Shown here one piece after another: positions 35,238-43,431 of a stretch of 64,000 nucleotides of DNA. This stretch comes from CAXRDE01 sp964229355 (GTDB lineage Bacteria > Cyanobacteriota > Sericytochromatia > UBA7694): the NCBI GenBank assembly GCA_964229355.1, contig CAXRDE010000023.1, forward strand, positions 62,001-126,000, read 5' to 3'. The translations under genes and the position numbers were made by a program. The notes under the pieces are model-generated. The model made no database searches. It worked only from the letters and a program-made list of their open reading frames with translations, and was not told where the DNA came from. Each line of letters starts with the position of its first letter. The stretch's first letter is position 1.

Positions 35238-36266
35238 TTAAAAGTCCTCATCCAGGCTAAAAAGTTTGTCCTTGGCGGTGTCTTTGCTCATGACCCCTGA
35301 CTTTTGATAATCCGAAACCCGCTTCTCAAAGAAGTTGGTTTTGCCCTGCAAAGAAATCAGGTCCATAAAGTCAAAGGGGTTGCTTACATTGTAAATGCGC
35401 GCCAGACCCAGGGACACCAACAGACGATCCGCCACAAATTCAATATATTGCTTCATCAGCTCAGCGTTCATGCCAATCAAACGCACGGGCAGGGCATCGG
35501 TAACAAAGTTTTGTTCAATGGCCACGGCATCTTGAATAATGGCCCGTACCCGCTCAGGGGCAAGGGGATGTTGCAATTGCGAGTACAGCAGGCAGGCAAA
35601 GTCTGTATGCATGCCTTCATCGCGCGAAATCAGCTCATTTGAGAAGCTCAGTCCGGGCATTAAGCCCCGTTTTTTCAGCCAGAAGATGGCACAGAAACTG
35701 CCCGAGAAGAAAATACCTTCCACGGCGGCAAAAGCCACCAGACGCTCGGCAAAGGAACCGTTTTCGATCCAGCGCAGGGCCCATTCCGCTTTCTTTTTCA
35801 CACAATCCAGGGTTTCAATGGCGCGAAAGAGGCGATCTTTTTCTTTGCCCTCACGGATGTAGGTGTCTAAGAGCAAGGAATAGGTTTCTGCGTGAATGTT
35901 CTCCATCATGATCTGAAAGCCATAAAAGCAACGGGCTTCGGGGTATTGCACTTCACGCATGAAGTTCACCGCCAGGTTTTCGTTGACAATACCGTCACTG
36001 GCCGCAAAAAAGGCCAGCACGTGTTTAATAAAATGCTGTTCATCGGCGTTCAGTTCATTGTTCCAATCCTGAAGATCTGCAGACAGATCAATTTCTTCAG
36101 TGGTCCAAAAGCTGGCTTCCGCTTTTTTGTACATGTCCCACATTTCGGTGTGTTTAATGGGGAACAACACAAAACGGCTCTGGTTGGTTTCCAGCAAAGG
36201 CTCCGGGGATTGTGTCGGTTGATTGCGTGGCGTGAGGGGGTTAGAAGCAGGGGCGAGACTGGTCAT
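35238..36266 (-). CDS. nrdB: Class I ribonucleotide reductase beta subunit
   Basis: A 342-residue subunit that carries the di-iron/tyrosyl radical. Ligand candidates are Asp60 (TTEEID), Glu122 and His125 (MENIH) and a later EGMH pair; the radical tyrosine is Tyr129 in HAETYSLLLDTY, the same context as in eukaryotic-type R2 proteins. AAGGA lies before the ATG. It precedes nrdA in the operon. The N-terminal 30 residues are Pro/Thr-rich and variable. Confidence 0.95.
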   Translation of the reverse strand: MTSLAPASNPLTPRNQPTQSPEPLLETNQSRFVLFPIKHTEMWDMYKKAEASFWTTEEIDLSADLQDWNNELNADEQHFIKHVLAFFAASDGIVNENLAVNFMREVQYPEARCFYGFQIMMENIHAETYSLLLDTYIREGKEKDRLFRAIETLDCVKKKAEWALRWIENGSFAERLVAFAAVEGIFFSGSFCAIFWLKKRGLMPGLSFSNELISRDEGMHTDFACLLYSQLQHPLAPERVRAIIQDAVAIEQNFVTDALPVRLIGMNAELMKQYIEFVADRLLVSLGLARIYNVSNPFDFMDLISLQGKTNFFEKRVSDYQKSGVMSKDTAKDKLFSLDEDF

Positions 36267-36578
36267 TTTAATCCTTCAATAAACGAGTATTGCACAGCCT
36301 CAGGGTCAAAACAGACCGCCGATAACGCGAGGCCCAAACGGGCTAAAAAGATGTAATGGTGCGATACTCAGGGCAACGCGACCGCCGACATAGTGACTCT
36401 GGGTTGTGATGAGGTAGCATAACATAGACTCATGTACAAAGGACACAACCTTGCGAACACATTCGTCAAAACGATGGGGGAATTCCCCCCGCGGGTGAAC
36501 TTGGTTATTTATTCTGTAAATGTTATCATGTAGAAGTTATCTTATAAACAACAAACCGATCTGGAGTACCCTTTTGTG
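36267..36578. promoter_or_regulatory. nrdBA/lipoprotein divergent control region
   Basis: The 312-base gap has no gene. It holds a perfect 14-base palindrome GGGGGAATTCCCCC (36476-36489), a plausible minus-strand promoter for nrdBA near TTGTGT/TATGTT (about 36450-36420), and the plus-strand promoter described next. No clear NrdR box could be found by eye. Confidence 0.45.
36501..36529 (+). promoter_or_regulatory. Promoter of the CBM lipoprotein/metB pair
   Basis: TTGGTT (36501-36506) and TATCAT (36524-36529) are 17 bases apart and lie about 45 bases before the lipoprotein start, with GGAG between. Confidence 0.55.
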
Positions 36579-37475
36579 ATGCGACTTTCTTCTCTTAAAC
36601 ATCTGTCTTTTGCCCTGGTCACCAGCGCCCTGCTTACCCTGAGTGCCTGCGGTGAGGGAGGCCCCGGCAGTGTCACCAATGTCGATACCAGCGAGATTTC
36701 TGCTGAGCTGCTGGCCTTAACCGCCACCTACGAGGGCAAAACTTACAATTACGTGGGCCTGATGAGCTTTTTTAGCTGTGCCGCCGACAGGACCGTCTTA
36801 CCGCCCATCAAAATGCTGGCCACCGACGCCCGTGACAACCTCAAAAAGGCCTTTGTGGGCGGCAACATCAGTAACGCCCGTGCTGCCCTGCAAACCCAGG
36901 CTCGTCGTGCCAACCCCAGCACGCCCATTCCCGATCCTGGCTTAGCCATGTGCCCCCTCAAAACCGTGGCCGAGCTGGGTGGCGAAAGCACCGTCACCCC
37001 GGAGGCCAGCGCCAGCCCTGATACGACCATCAGCAATAACGCCCCCACAGACGTCAACAGCGAAAGCGGTCTACGGGTTGAGGCCGAAACCGGCAGCAAG
37101 ACCGCTGGCACAACGGCATACCCCAAAGTCGAAGCCCGCGGTGCGGGCACCCAAATCATGATGTTTTCGGGGGGCGATGCCGGCGGTCAGCTCAGTCTGC
37201 CTTTGCCCGCTCTCAACGGTCAGTATCAGGTGAAGCTGCACTGGCTCAATTCTGGCGATTCTCCGGCCATGGCCATCGCGGGCGCCGGTCTCAACATCAC
37301 CTTGCCTGAAGCCAGCGTGGAAAACAGCGGCGGCAGCCTGGTGACCCGTGATTTGGGTACCCACACCCTCAATACCCGCGCGGGTGATGCGCTCACGTTT
37401 ACGGTATTGGGCAATGTCACCGGCAAAGGCAATGCCTGGATTGGCATTGACTACATTTCCTTTACAGCGTTATAG
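36579..37475 (+). CDS. Lipoprotein with C-terminal CBM-like domain
   Basis: A 298-residue lipoprotein: signal peptide and lipobox LSACG (Cys near 24), an N-terminal domain of about 110 residues with one further Cys pair, a Ser/Thr/Ala/Pro linker, and a C-terminal beta-rich domain (from VEAETGSKTAG to WIGIDYISF) that matches the CBM6/35 carbohydrate-binding layout. It may bind surface polysaccharide. ATG 36579 is preceded by GTG 36576. It lies 12 bases upstream of the PLP enzyme and may share a transcript, though the functional link is unclear. Confidence 0.7.
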   Translation: MRLSSLKHLSFALVTSALLTLSACGEGGPGSVTNVDTSEISAELLALTATYEGKTYNYVGLMSFFSCAADRTVLPPIKMLATDARDNLKKAFVGGNISNARAALQTQARRANPSTPIPDPGLAMCPLKTVAELGGESTVTPEASASPDTTISNNAPTDVNSESGLRVEAETGSKTAGTTAYPKVEARGAGTQIMMFSGGDAGGQLSLPLPALNGQYQVKLHWLNSGDSPAMAIAGAGLNITLPEASVENSGGSLVTRDLGTHTLNTRAGDALTFTVLGNVTGKGNAWIGIDYISFTAL

Positions 37476-37487
37476 GAGTAATCTGCC

Positions 37488-38639
37488 ATGCCTGATTATG
37501 GTTTTTCAACCCGTGCCATTCACACCGGTCAGGACCCTGATCCCGCCACCGGAGCGACGATTGTTCCGATTTATCAGACGTCCACCTATACCCAGGAGGC
37601 CATTGGGAGTCATAAAGGCTATGCCTACTCCCGTTCGGCCAACCCTACACGCACGGCCTTAGAAAGCTGTATCGCCTCTTTAGAGCAAGGGTCCCACGGG
37701 TTGGCCTTTGCGTCAGGCATGGCGGCCACGAGCGCTGTACTCTCGCTACTCAGCGCCGGGGACCATGTGTTGGCGGGCAATGACCTTTACGGGGGCACCT
37801 ACCGGGTCTTTACCCAGGTCTTTGAACGGCTGGGGCTGCATTTTGATTTCGTGGATACCCGCGATCCTGAGCAGGTGGCCGCAGCCATCACCCCCCAGAC
37901 CCGCATGCTCTGGACCGAGACCCCCACCAATCCCCTTTTGCGTCTGTGCGATCTGCAGGCGCTGGCCCAGATCACGCAGGCCCACGCGATGTTACTGGTC
38001 ACCGACAACACCTTTCTCAGCCCCTATTTTCAGCAGCCCCTGCGCCTGGGAGCAGATATCGTGGTGCACAGCACCACCAAATATATGGGCGGTCACTCGG
38101 ACGTGGTAGGGGGCGCGGTGGTCACCCGTTCTGAAGCCTTGCACCAGCAATTGGCCTTTTTGCAAAACAGCTTAGGCGGCGTGCCCGGCCCCTTTGACGC
38201 CTGGCTCACCCTGCGGGGCCTCAAGACCTTAGCTTTGCGCATGCAAGCCCACGAAAAAAACGCCCTGGCCATCGCAAGTTATTTGCAACAGCACCCTAAA
38301 ATTAAACAGGTGAACTATCCAGGGCTCCCTTCTCACCCCCAGCATGAACTGGCCACCCGACAAATGTCTGGCTTCGGCGGCATGATCTCGGTAGAGGTGA
38401 ACGGTGGGCTGGAAGCCGGGCGTCAGGTGGCCGAGAGCACCCGCCTGTTTTCACTGGCGGAAAGCCTGGGCGGTGTCGAATCTTTGATTGGGCATCCCGC
38501 CACCATGACCCACGCTGCCGTGCCCACAGCCCAGCGTGAAGCCATTGGCCTCTCGGATGGTTTATTGCGTTTGTCGGTGGGCATTGAAGACGTCGAAGAC
38601 CTGATCGCCGATCTAGAGCAGGCTTTGGCCCGGATTTAA
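37488..38639 (+). CDS. Cystathionine gamma-synthase/lyase family PLP enzyme
   Basis: A 383-residue Cys/Met metabolism PLP enzyme. The N-terminal TRAIHTGQDPDPATGATIVPIYQTSTY, YSRSANPTRTALE and the PLP lysine segment HSTTKYMGGHSDVVGG are diagnostic, and the C-terminus has LAESLGGVESLIGHPATMTH. It makes or breaks cystathionine; gamma-synthase (MetB), beta-lyase (MetC) and gamma-lyase cannot be told apart here. GGAG precedes the ATG. Possibly cotranscribed with the CBM lipoprotein. Confidence 0.92.
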   Translation: MPDYGFSTRAIHTGQDPDPATGATIVPIYQTSTYTQEAIGSHKGYAYSRSANPTRTALESCIASLEQGSHGLAFASGMAATSAVLSLLSAGDHVLAGNDLYGGTYRVFTQVFERLGLHFDFVDTRDPEQVAAAITPQTRMLWTETPTNPLLRLCDLQALAQITQAHAMLLVTDNTFLSPYFQQPLRLGADIVVHSTTKYMGGHSDVVGGAVVTRSEALHQQLAFLQNSLGGVPGPFDAWLTLRGLKTLALRMQAHEKNALAIASYLQQHPKIKQVNYPGLPSHPQHELATRQMSGFGGMISVEVNGGLEAGRQVAESTRLFSLAESLGGVESLIGHPATMTHAAVPTAQREAIGLSDGLLRLSVGIEDVEDLIADLEQALARI

Positions 38640-38675
38640 TAAAAAAGCTAGCGTATCAGTGAAAAGGGGATCATC

Positions 38676-39578
38676 ATGCCGAGTATTCAAAACGGAACCC
38701 GTGTCGGACAATGGGACAGCAATTTTGGCAAAGCCGACATTACCACCACAGGCGCCATTGGCAAGGGCTACCCCTCTGCCATTGAGGCCCATAAAGCCAT
38801 TGCCAAATCAGGCACACAGGGAGCCATCGTTAAACAAGAAGACGGCCGTTTTGATGCTTACAAGGTCGCCGATGGCGCGCGCCTTGACGATTTAGACGCG
38901 GGCGAAAAATTTCAGCTCACCGCCCAGGGCAAAGCTGCTGGCGTGGTGGACTTTATTGGCGATGACGGGGCTTCACTCAGCAACGGCACGATCGTCAAAG
39001 CCCCCAAAGGCCCCGATAAAAACGAAACCGTTTACTTTACCCGCACCATGGGGGCTTCCACGGGTCTCAAAGGCCTCTACGAAGACACCGTCATGGCGGC
39101 CCCCAACCACTGGATGCAATCCGACGATATCGCCCGTTTACAAGAGAAAGGCTATACCGTCGTTGTGGACAATACCGCCACCAAAGCCGAAATTCAAGCG
39201 GCCCTGTACGATCCCACCACCGTGGGCTGGGTTAACTTCGGCCATGGGGCCATTGGCGCCATTGTCACCCACGAAGAAGACTTTATTTTTCCTGATTACG
39301 ACATTACCCCCGAAAAGGTCTCTCAAAAGCTCAAGCTGGCGTATATTCAAAGCTGTCAGGTGGGCGAAAAACACGATGAATGGCAAAAGGCCCTGGGCCC
39401 CCAGACCCAAATTTATGACTGGGACCGCTCGGTAACCAATGCTGAGGTGATGATGGTCAATGGTGGCAAAGGCATCTCCTTTGGTAGCGCACTGATGGCG
39501 CCTGGAGCCAGCACCGTCTTAAATCCCTATGCCTGGATGGGCAAGACCCTCTCACAGGCGATTGAGAAGAATCTCTAA
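38676..39578 (+). CDS. Clan CD (caspase/CHAT-like) cysteine peptidase candidate
   Basis: A 300-residue protein with no signal peptide. The C-terminal half shows the two hallmark blocks of the caspase/gingipain/CHAT fold: a hydrophobic strand ending in His-Gly (WVNFGHGAIG, His190) and a second strand ending in a Cys flanked by Gln and Gly (LAYIQSCQVG, Cys227). The spacing and the preceding LQEKGYTVVVDNTATKAEIQAAL fit the fold. The N-terminal 120 residues look like small beta/alpha repeats of unknown role. Substrate unknown. It follows metB by 36 bases with GGGG before the ATG. If real, it is a previously undescribed peptidase type in this window. Confidence 0.65.
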   Translation: MPSIQNGTRVGQWDSNFGKADITTTGAIGKGYPSAIEAHKAIAKSGTQGAIVKQEDGRFDAYKVADGARLDDLDAGEKFQLTAQGKAAGVVDFIGDDGASLSNGTIVKAPKGPDKNETVYFTRTMGASTGLKGLYEDTVMAAPNHWMQSDDIARLQEKGYTVVVDNTATKAEIQAALYDPTTVGWVNFGHGAIGAIVTHEEDFIFPDYDITPEKVSQKLKLAYIQSCQVGEKHDEWQKALGPQTQIYDWDRSVTNAEVMMVNGGKGISFGSALMAPGASTVLNPYAWMGKTLSQAIEKNL

Positions 39579-39579
39579 A

Positions 39580-39606
39580 GATGGGGGGAGAGCCTGGCTG
39601 CCCCCG
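39580..39606. terminator. GC-rich hairpin between convergent genes
   Basis: GGGGG and CCCCC flank a 12-base loop between the stop of the peptidase-like gene (39578) and the eda stop (39625). No T tract on either side, so activity is uncertain. Confidence 0.35.
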
Positions 39607-39624
39607 TTACACATCCGGTCAAGT

Positions 39625-40317
39625 TCAGCTTAACCCCGCACGAATGTCTGCCAGGGTCTGCTGCAATTGCACCAATTCGGCATCAATGGCATCCCAATTC
39701 CCTGCCTGCAGGTGCTGCGCAGACACCAGGCGGGTACCCTGCCCCACCACCAGGGCTCCGGCTTTTAAGTAGCCTGCCACATCGTCAAAGGCGATGCCCC
39801 CGGTGGGAAGCCACTGCAAGCCCGGAAACGGCCCCGCAAAATGCTTTAAATAGTCGGGCCCCACGGCACTGGCGGGGAATAATTTGAGCGAGCGCAGACC
39901 CGCGTTGTATGCCTGTAGCACCTCGGTGGGTGTAAACACCCCCGGAAAATAAGGCACATTCACGTCCTGCGCCAGAGCGGCAATCTCTAAGTTCAGGCCC
40001 GGTGACACCAAAAAGGCCGCCCCATGTTCCAGCGCGGCCTGGGCCTGCGCCACGGTGTGCAAGGTGCCCACTCCCGTGCAGTGACCGGCACGGCTCAGCC
40101 GCTGAATCAACTCCAGGGCCCGGTGGCTACTCAGGGTAATTTCTAAAATCGGGAAACCGTGGGCCAGCAAATGCTCACAAAAACGATAGCCATCGACCGA
40201 GGCGTCAAAACGCAAAATGGGCAGCACCGATTGGGCTGCCAACTTTGCAAAAATTTCAGGGGGACTCAGTAAGGGTGTGTGTATCATACCCTTCAGCTTA
40301 TCAGCTTGGGTTAGCAC
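39625..40317 (-). CDS. eda: KDPG/KHG aldolase
   Basis: A 230-residue aldolase (220 if the ATG at 40287 is used) that splits 2-keto-3-deoxy-6-phosphogluconate or a related keto acid to pyruvate and an aldehyde. The Glu in LEITLSSH, the VGTLHTVAQAQAA segment and the Schiff-base Lys in LRSLKLFPASAVG are all in place, as is LPTGGI. It starts inside or just after the DODA stop; GTG 40317 overlaps it. The Edd partner is not in the window, so its pathway role is open. It is the third gene of the DoxX-DODA-eda operon. Confidence 0.88.
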   Translation of the reverse strand: MLTQADKLKGMIHTPLLSPPEIFAKLAAQSVLPILRFDASVDGYRFCEHLLAHGFPILEITLSSHRALELIQRLSRAGHCTGVGTLHTVAQAQAALEHGAAFLVSPGLNLEIAALAQDVNVPYFPGVFTPTEVLQAYNAGLRSLKLFPASAVGPDYLKHFAGPFPGLQWLPTGGIAFDDVAGYLKAGALVVGQGTRLVSAQHLQAGNWDAIDAELVQLQQTLADIRAGLS

Positions 40318-41113
40318 TGCCTAGCTGTAGACCATGCATGGCGATCGAACCCAGGGCATAGTCTTCATTAAACCAACTGATGCTGTCGTTAGCATCTCCA
40401 GCTCCCAACACATAGAGCAGAGGCAGGAAGTGTTCTGGCGTGGGGACCGCCAGACGGGTGGTGGGGTCAGGGTTAAGCAATAGCTCCGCCACGGCTTGCC
40501 ATTGGTGCCCGTTAATGAGCTGCTGACACCGGGTCATAAACGCTTTGGCCCAGTCAAAACCCTCGGCCCCAAACTGCATGGTGCGTAGATTGTGCACCAC
40601 ATTGCCCGTGCCCAGCACCAGCACACCGTCTTCACGCAGACGCTTCAATTGCTGCGCCATCTGCACATGGTCTGCCAACGAAGCCTGCTGTGGCAAGCTC
40701 AGTTGATACACCGGCACATCGGCCTGGGGATACATAAAGCGCAGTACACTCCAGATCCCGTGATCCAGACCGCGCTCGGCATCTTCCAACACAGGCACAT
40801 CTGTCTGACTTTGCAGCTGTGCCCGCAGCGCTTTGGCCCGTTGCGTGGCGCCGGGTGCGGGATATTTTAACTGAGACAACGCCTCAGGAAAACCGTAGAA
40901 ATCGTAAAGGGTTTCCGGGGCGGCGGCACTGCCCACATAAAAGGTTTTACCGGCATGAAACCAGTGCGCTGACACTGTCAGAATCGCCTCAGGACGGGGC
41001 AAAGCCTCGGCCACCTCCCGCCAACGGCGGGTATAGGCATTGTCTTCTAAAGCATTCATGGGACTGCCGTGTCCCACAAAAAGGGTCGGCATAACAGAAG
41101 GTGAGTTCATCAT
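40301..41113 (-). CDS. 4,5-DOPA dioxygenase family (YgiD-like)
   Basis: A 270-residue class III extradiol dioxygenase of the DODA/YgiD type. FVGHGSPMNALEDN (first His ligand), LTVSAHWF, DHGIWSVLRFMYP and the HNLRTMQF segment give the three His-based iron/zinc site. It opens catechol rings such as DOPA or other quinol-type compounds. Two ATGs are possible (41113 and 41110). It is the middle gene of the LysR-controlled DoxX-DODA-eda set. Confidence 0.9.
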   Translation of the reverse strand: MMNSPSVMPTLFVGHGSPMNALEDNAYTRRWREVAEALPRPEAILTVSAHWFHAGKTFYVGSAAAPETLYDFYGFPEALSQLKYPAPGATQRAKALRAQLQSQTDVPVLEDAERGLDHGIWSVLRFMYPQADVPVYQLSLPQQASLADHVQMAQQLKRLREDGVLVLGTGNVVHNLRTMQFGAEGFDWAKAFMTRCQQLINGHQWQAVAELLLNPDPTTRLAVPTPEHFLPLLYVLGAGDANDSISWFNEDYALGSIAMHGLQLGSANPS

Positions 41114-41114
41114 C

Positions 41115-41597
41115 TTAAGCCTGTTTCTGGAGTTTTGCGCCCACGGGGGCAGAAGCGTTGGCTTTGGAGCTCAGCAGCGTCGACACCGAGGGAAAAAGCG
41201 CCTGTACACTGAAGTGACCCGCCCCCAACATGCCCAGCGCAGCGGTGGCAAAAGCGAGCATTAAGGGATACTCGTTGCCACCCGCAGCGGCGTTAAAACC
41301 CTGGTGGGCACTAAAAGCCGCCACCAACATGGTAAAGACCATGGGAATACTGACCAGGGGTACAAACAACCCCACCAACAGCGCTACCCCACCAAAGAAC
41401 TCCGTGCTGGCCGCCAACACGGCATTCAGCGAAGCAAAGGGAATGCCCAACTGGGTCAAATAGCCCGTAAAGCCTTCCAAACCGGGTCCGCCAAAGGCTC
41501 CAAACAGTTTTTGACTGCCATGATACATAAAGACCGTGGCCAGGCCCAAACGTAATGTCAACAATCCCAGATCCGAACGTAATTTTTGTACTTGCAT
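41115..41597 (-). CDS. DoxX-family membrane protein
   Basis: A 160-residue four-helix membrane protein of the DoxX family, with LRLGLATVFMYHGSQKLFGAFGG and a later hydrophobic GGVALLVGLFVPLV helix. DoxX-like proteins are often linked to quinone or thiosulfate oxidation and to redox stress. AAGGAG nine bases upstream gives a good start. It begins the operon that follows with DODA and eda, divergent from LysR. Confidence 0.88.
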   Translation of the reverse strand: MQVQKLRSDLGLLTLRLGLATVFMYHGSQKLFGAFGGPGLEGFTGYLTQLGIPFASLNAVLAASTEFFGGVALLVGLFVPLVSIPMVFTMLVAAFSAHQGFNAAAGGNEYPLMLAFATAALGMLGAGHFSVQALFPSVSTLLSSKANASAPVGAKLQKQA

Positions 41598-41647
41598 CTT
41601 TCAAGTCTCCTTGTTTCTTTTGACTTTATTATGCGGTGAATGCTAAT

Positions 41648-41695
41648 GTTGCACAAGGAGACAAAATTGCACTAAACTGATGCAATATATGCAAC
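41648..41695. promoter_or_regulatory. Nested inverted repeats, likely LysR operator
   Basis: Outer pair GTTGCA (41648-41653) and TGCAAC (41690-41695); inner pair ATTGCA (41666-41671) and TGCAAT (41681-41686) with nine bases between. They fill the 113-base gap between the divergent lysR and doxX genes. A LysR tetramer site controlling both promoters is likely. Confidence 0.65.
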
Positions 41696-41710
41696 AAAAA
41701 AAGAGCAACG

Positions 41711-42613
41711 ATGAGTTTAGATATTCCTTTCCAGGCCCTGAAAATTTTTCTGGCGGTGGCAGAAACCGGCAGCTTTACCCGTGCCGCTTCACGCTTAAAT
41801 CAACCCCGGTACCGGGTCAGCCGAGCGGTACAACAACTGGAACAGGCCATGGGCGTGCAATTGCTGCATCGCACCACGCGTAAAACCCGACTCACCGAGG
41901 CCGGGCTCTATCTGTTTAAACAGGGTCAACCCCTCTTTACCCAATTGCAGTACACCCTGCAAGAGGTGTCAGCCCTCAATCAAGACATTGCCGGAACCCT
42001 TAAAATTTCGGCCCCCGAGGAGTTTGCGCAACAAATTTTAACCACGGTGTTACCGCAGTTTCAGCAGCAATATCCCCGCGTGCATTGCGAGGTCTTGTTT
42101 AGCAATCATTATGTGGATTTCTACAAAGATGAGATTGACTTTGGCTTGCGTATTGGTGCTTTAGAAGACTCTGCACTGCGACAGCGTCATCTGGGCAATG
42201 TGCGGGTGGTTCTGGTGGCCACCGCCGATTATTTACACACCAATGGCACCCCCCAGAGCCTGGAGGATCTCCACCGGCACCCCCTGCTGTGCTTTCAAAA
42301 TGACAACCCCGACAGCCGAGAAACGCTCTTTCATGGAGCCCACCCTCTGCCAGAAAAAGCCATCACCCTGCGCAGCAATCGCTTTGCCTATCTGCATGCC
42401 CTGGCCCTTCAGCATCTGGGCATTGCCACCCTGCCCGACTTTTATATTCAGCAGGACATCGTTGGGGGACAACTCCAACAGGTTTTGCCCCACTGGAGCA
42501 GCCCCCAACGGCCCGTGCAAATGGTGTACCCGGCCTTAAACCCCGGCAGCCGCAAACACGATGTGTTTCAGCAGTTTATGGTGCAGGCCTGTAAGCCCCT
42601 ATTGTGCCCCTAA
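41711..42613 (+). CDS. LysR-family regulator of the doxX operon
   Basis: A 300-residue regulator with an N-terminal winged helix (ALKIFLAVAETGSFTRAASRL and QQLEQAMGVQLLHRTTRKTRLTEAG) and a periplasmic-binding-like ligand domain. It is divergent from doxX-DODA-eda across a region with nested inverted repeats, so it most likely activates that operon in response to an aromatic or quinone-type ligand. Start 41711 has AAGAG upstream. Its last 15 bases overlap the convergent MerR gene. Confidence 0.9.
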   Translation: MSLDIPFQALKIFLAVAETGSFTRAASRLNQPRYRVSRAVQQLEQAMGVQLLHRTTRKTRLTEAGLYLFKQGQPLFTQLQYTLQEVSALNQDIAGTLKISAPEEFAQQILTTVLPQFQQQYPRVHCEVLFSNHYVDFYKDEIDFGLRIGALEDSALRQRHLGNVRVVLVATADYLHTNGTPQSLEDLHRHPLLCFQNDNPDSRETLFHGAHPLPEKAITLRSNRFAYLHALALQHLGIATLPDFYIQQDIVGGQLQQVLPHWSSPQRPVQMVYPALNPGSRKHDVFQQFMVQACKPLLCP

Positions 42614-43345
42614 GGCATCCGCATAAATGGCCATGGCATCACGCATAAACACTGCCAGTCCGTCGCCAAACTGGTCAATATTCTGGGTAAAGCGGGCGTC
42701 ATCCACATACATTTGACCCAGACCCTTAAAGACCTCTGGCGAATAGCTGCCCACCTGACTGAGCAGGGCATACCATTGAGCGATGGCTTGCTGTGCCTCA
42801 GCGGAAGCAGGATCTCCCTGACGCAAGGTCGCCAGATGGGTGTACAGGGCATTCATTTCCGCTTGAAAAGCCTCCATTTTTCCTGCTTTTTGCAGGGTGG
42901 CGACCCGGGCCTGACTAGCGTCTACGGCTTCGTCTCCCCAGCGCTGGCGGGCTTCCGCTTCATAGGGGTTTTGGCTAAAATCAAAGCCTTTGAATTTCTC
43001 GGCGTCTGACATTTTAATTTCTCCTTTGGCATCCAAAAGGGTGCGATCCAGGGTTTGCAACAACACCGCCAGACGGCGCTGCTTACACAAGAGCCGCTCG
43101 CGGTGCTGCTCCAGGGCCTTGAGGCGATCAAAACCTGGATCGTTCACAATGGATTTGATATGGGCTAAAGGAAAATCCAGCTCACGAAAGAAAAGAATCT
43201 GTTGCAGTTGGGCCACATTTTCAGCCGAATAGATGCGGTAACCCGCCTCATTGACCTGATCTGGCTTTAAGAGGCCGATGGCATCGTAGTGATGTAAGGT
43301 GCGCACGCTAATGCCCACCAAATCGGCCAGTTCCTTGACTTTCAT
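42599..43345 (-). CDS. TipA-like MerR-family regulator
   Basis: A 248-residue protein: an N-terminal MerR winged helix (KVKELADLVGISVRTLHHYDAIGLLKP), a coiled dimerisation helix, and a C-terminal TipAS domain (from about residue 125) that binds drugs or other ligands. Such regulators activate their own promoter and efflux or resistance genes. The ATG at 43345 has GGAG eight bases upstream and lies after the predicted transcription start, which rules out the longer frame to 43375. No target gene lies next to it apart from itself. Confidence 0.9.
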   Translation of the reverse strand: MKVKELADLVGISVRTLHHYDAIGLLKPDQVNEAGYRIYSAENVAQLQQILFFRELDFPLAHIKSIVNDPGFDRLKALEQHRERLLCKQRRLAVLLQTLDRTLLDAKGEIKMSDAEKFKGFDFSQNPYEAEARQRWGDEAVDASQARVATLQKAGKMEAFQAEMNALYTHLATLRQGDPASAEAQQAIAQWYALLSQVGSYSPEVFKGLGQMYVDDARFTQNIDQFGDGLAVFMRDAMAIYADALGAQ

Positions 43346-43370
43346 GCGCTCAATCTCCTTTGCTGCTTTA

Positions 43371-43401
43371 AGCATGCACGCTCACGTTGCGTGAGGGTCA
43401 A
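43371..43401 (-). promoter_or_regulatory. MerR-type promoter with 19-bp spacer
   Basis: On the minus strand TTGACC and CATGCT are separated by exactly 19 bases that contain the dyad CTCACG-CAA-CGTGAG. Long-spacer promoters with a central dyad are the hallmark of MerR-family activation by DNA twisting. It would autoregulate the TipA-like gene. Confidence 0.8.
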
Positions 43402-43431
43402 GCCCTTGAGGAGAAATTTTAAAAACAGGGG

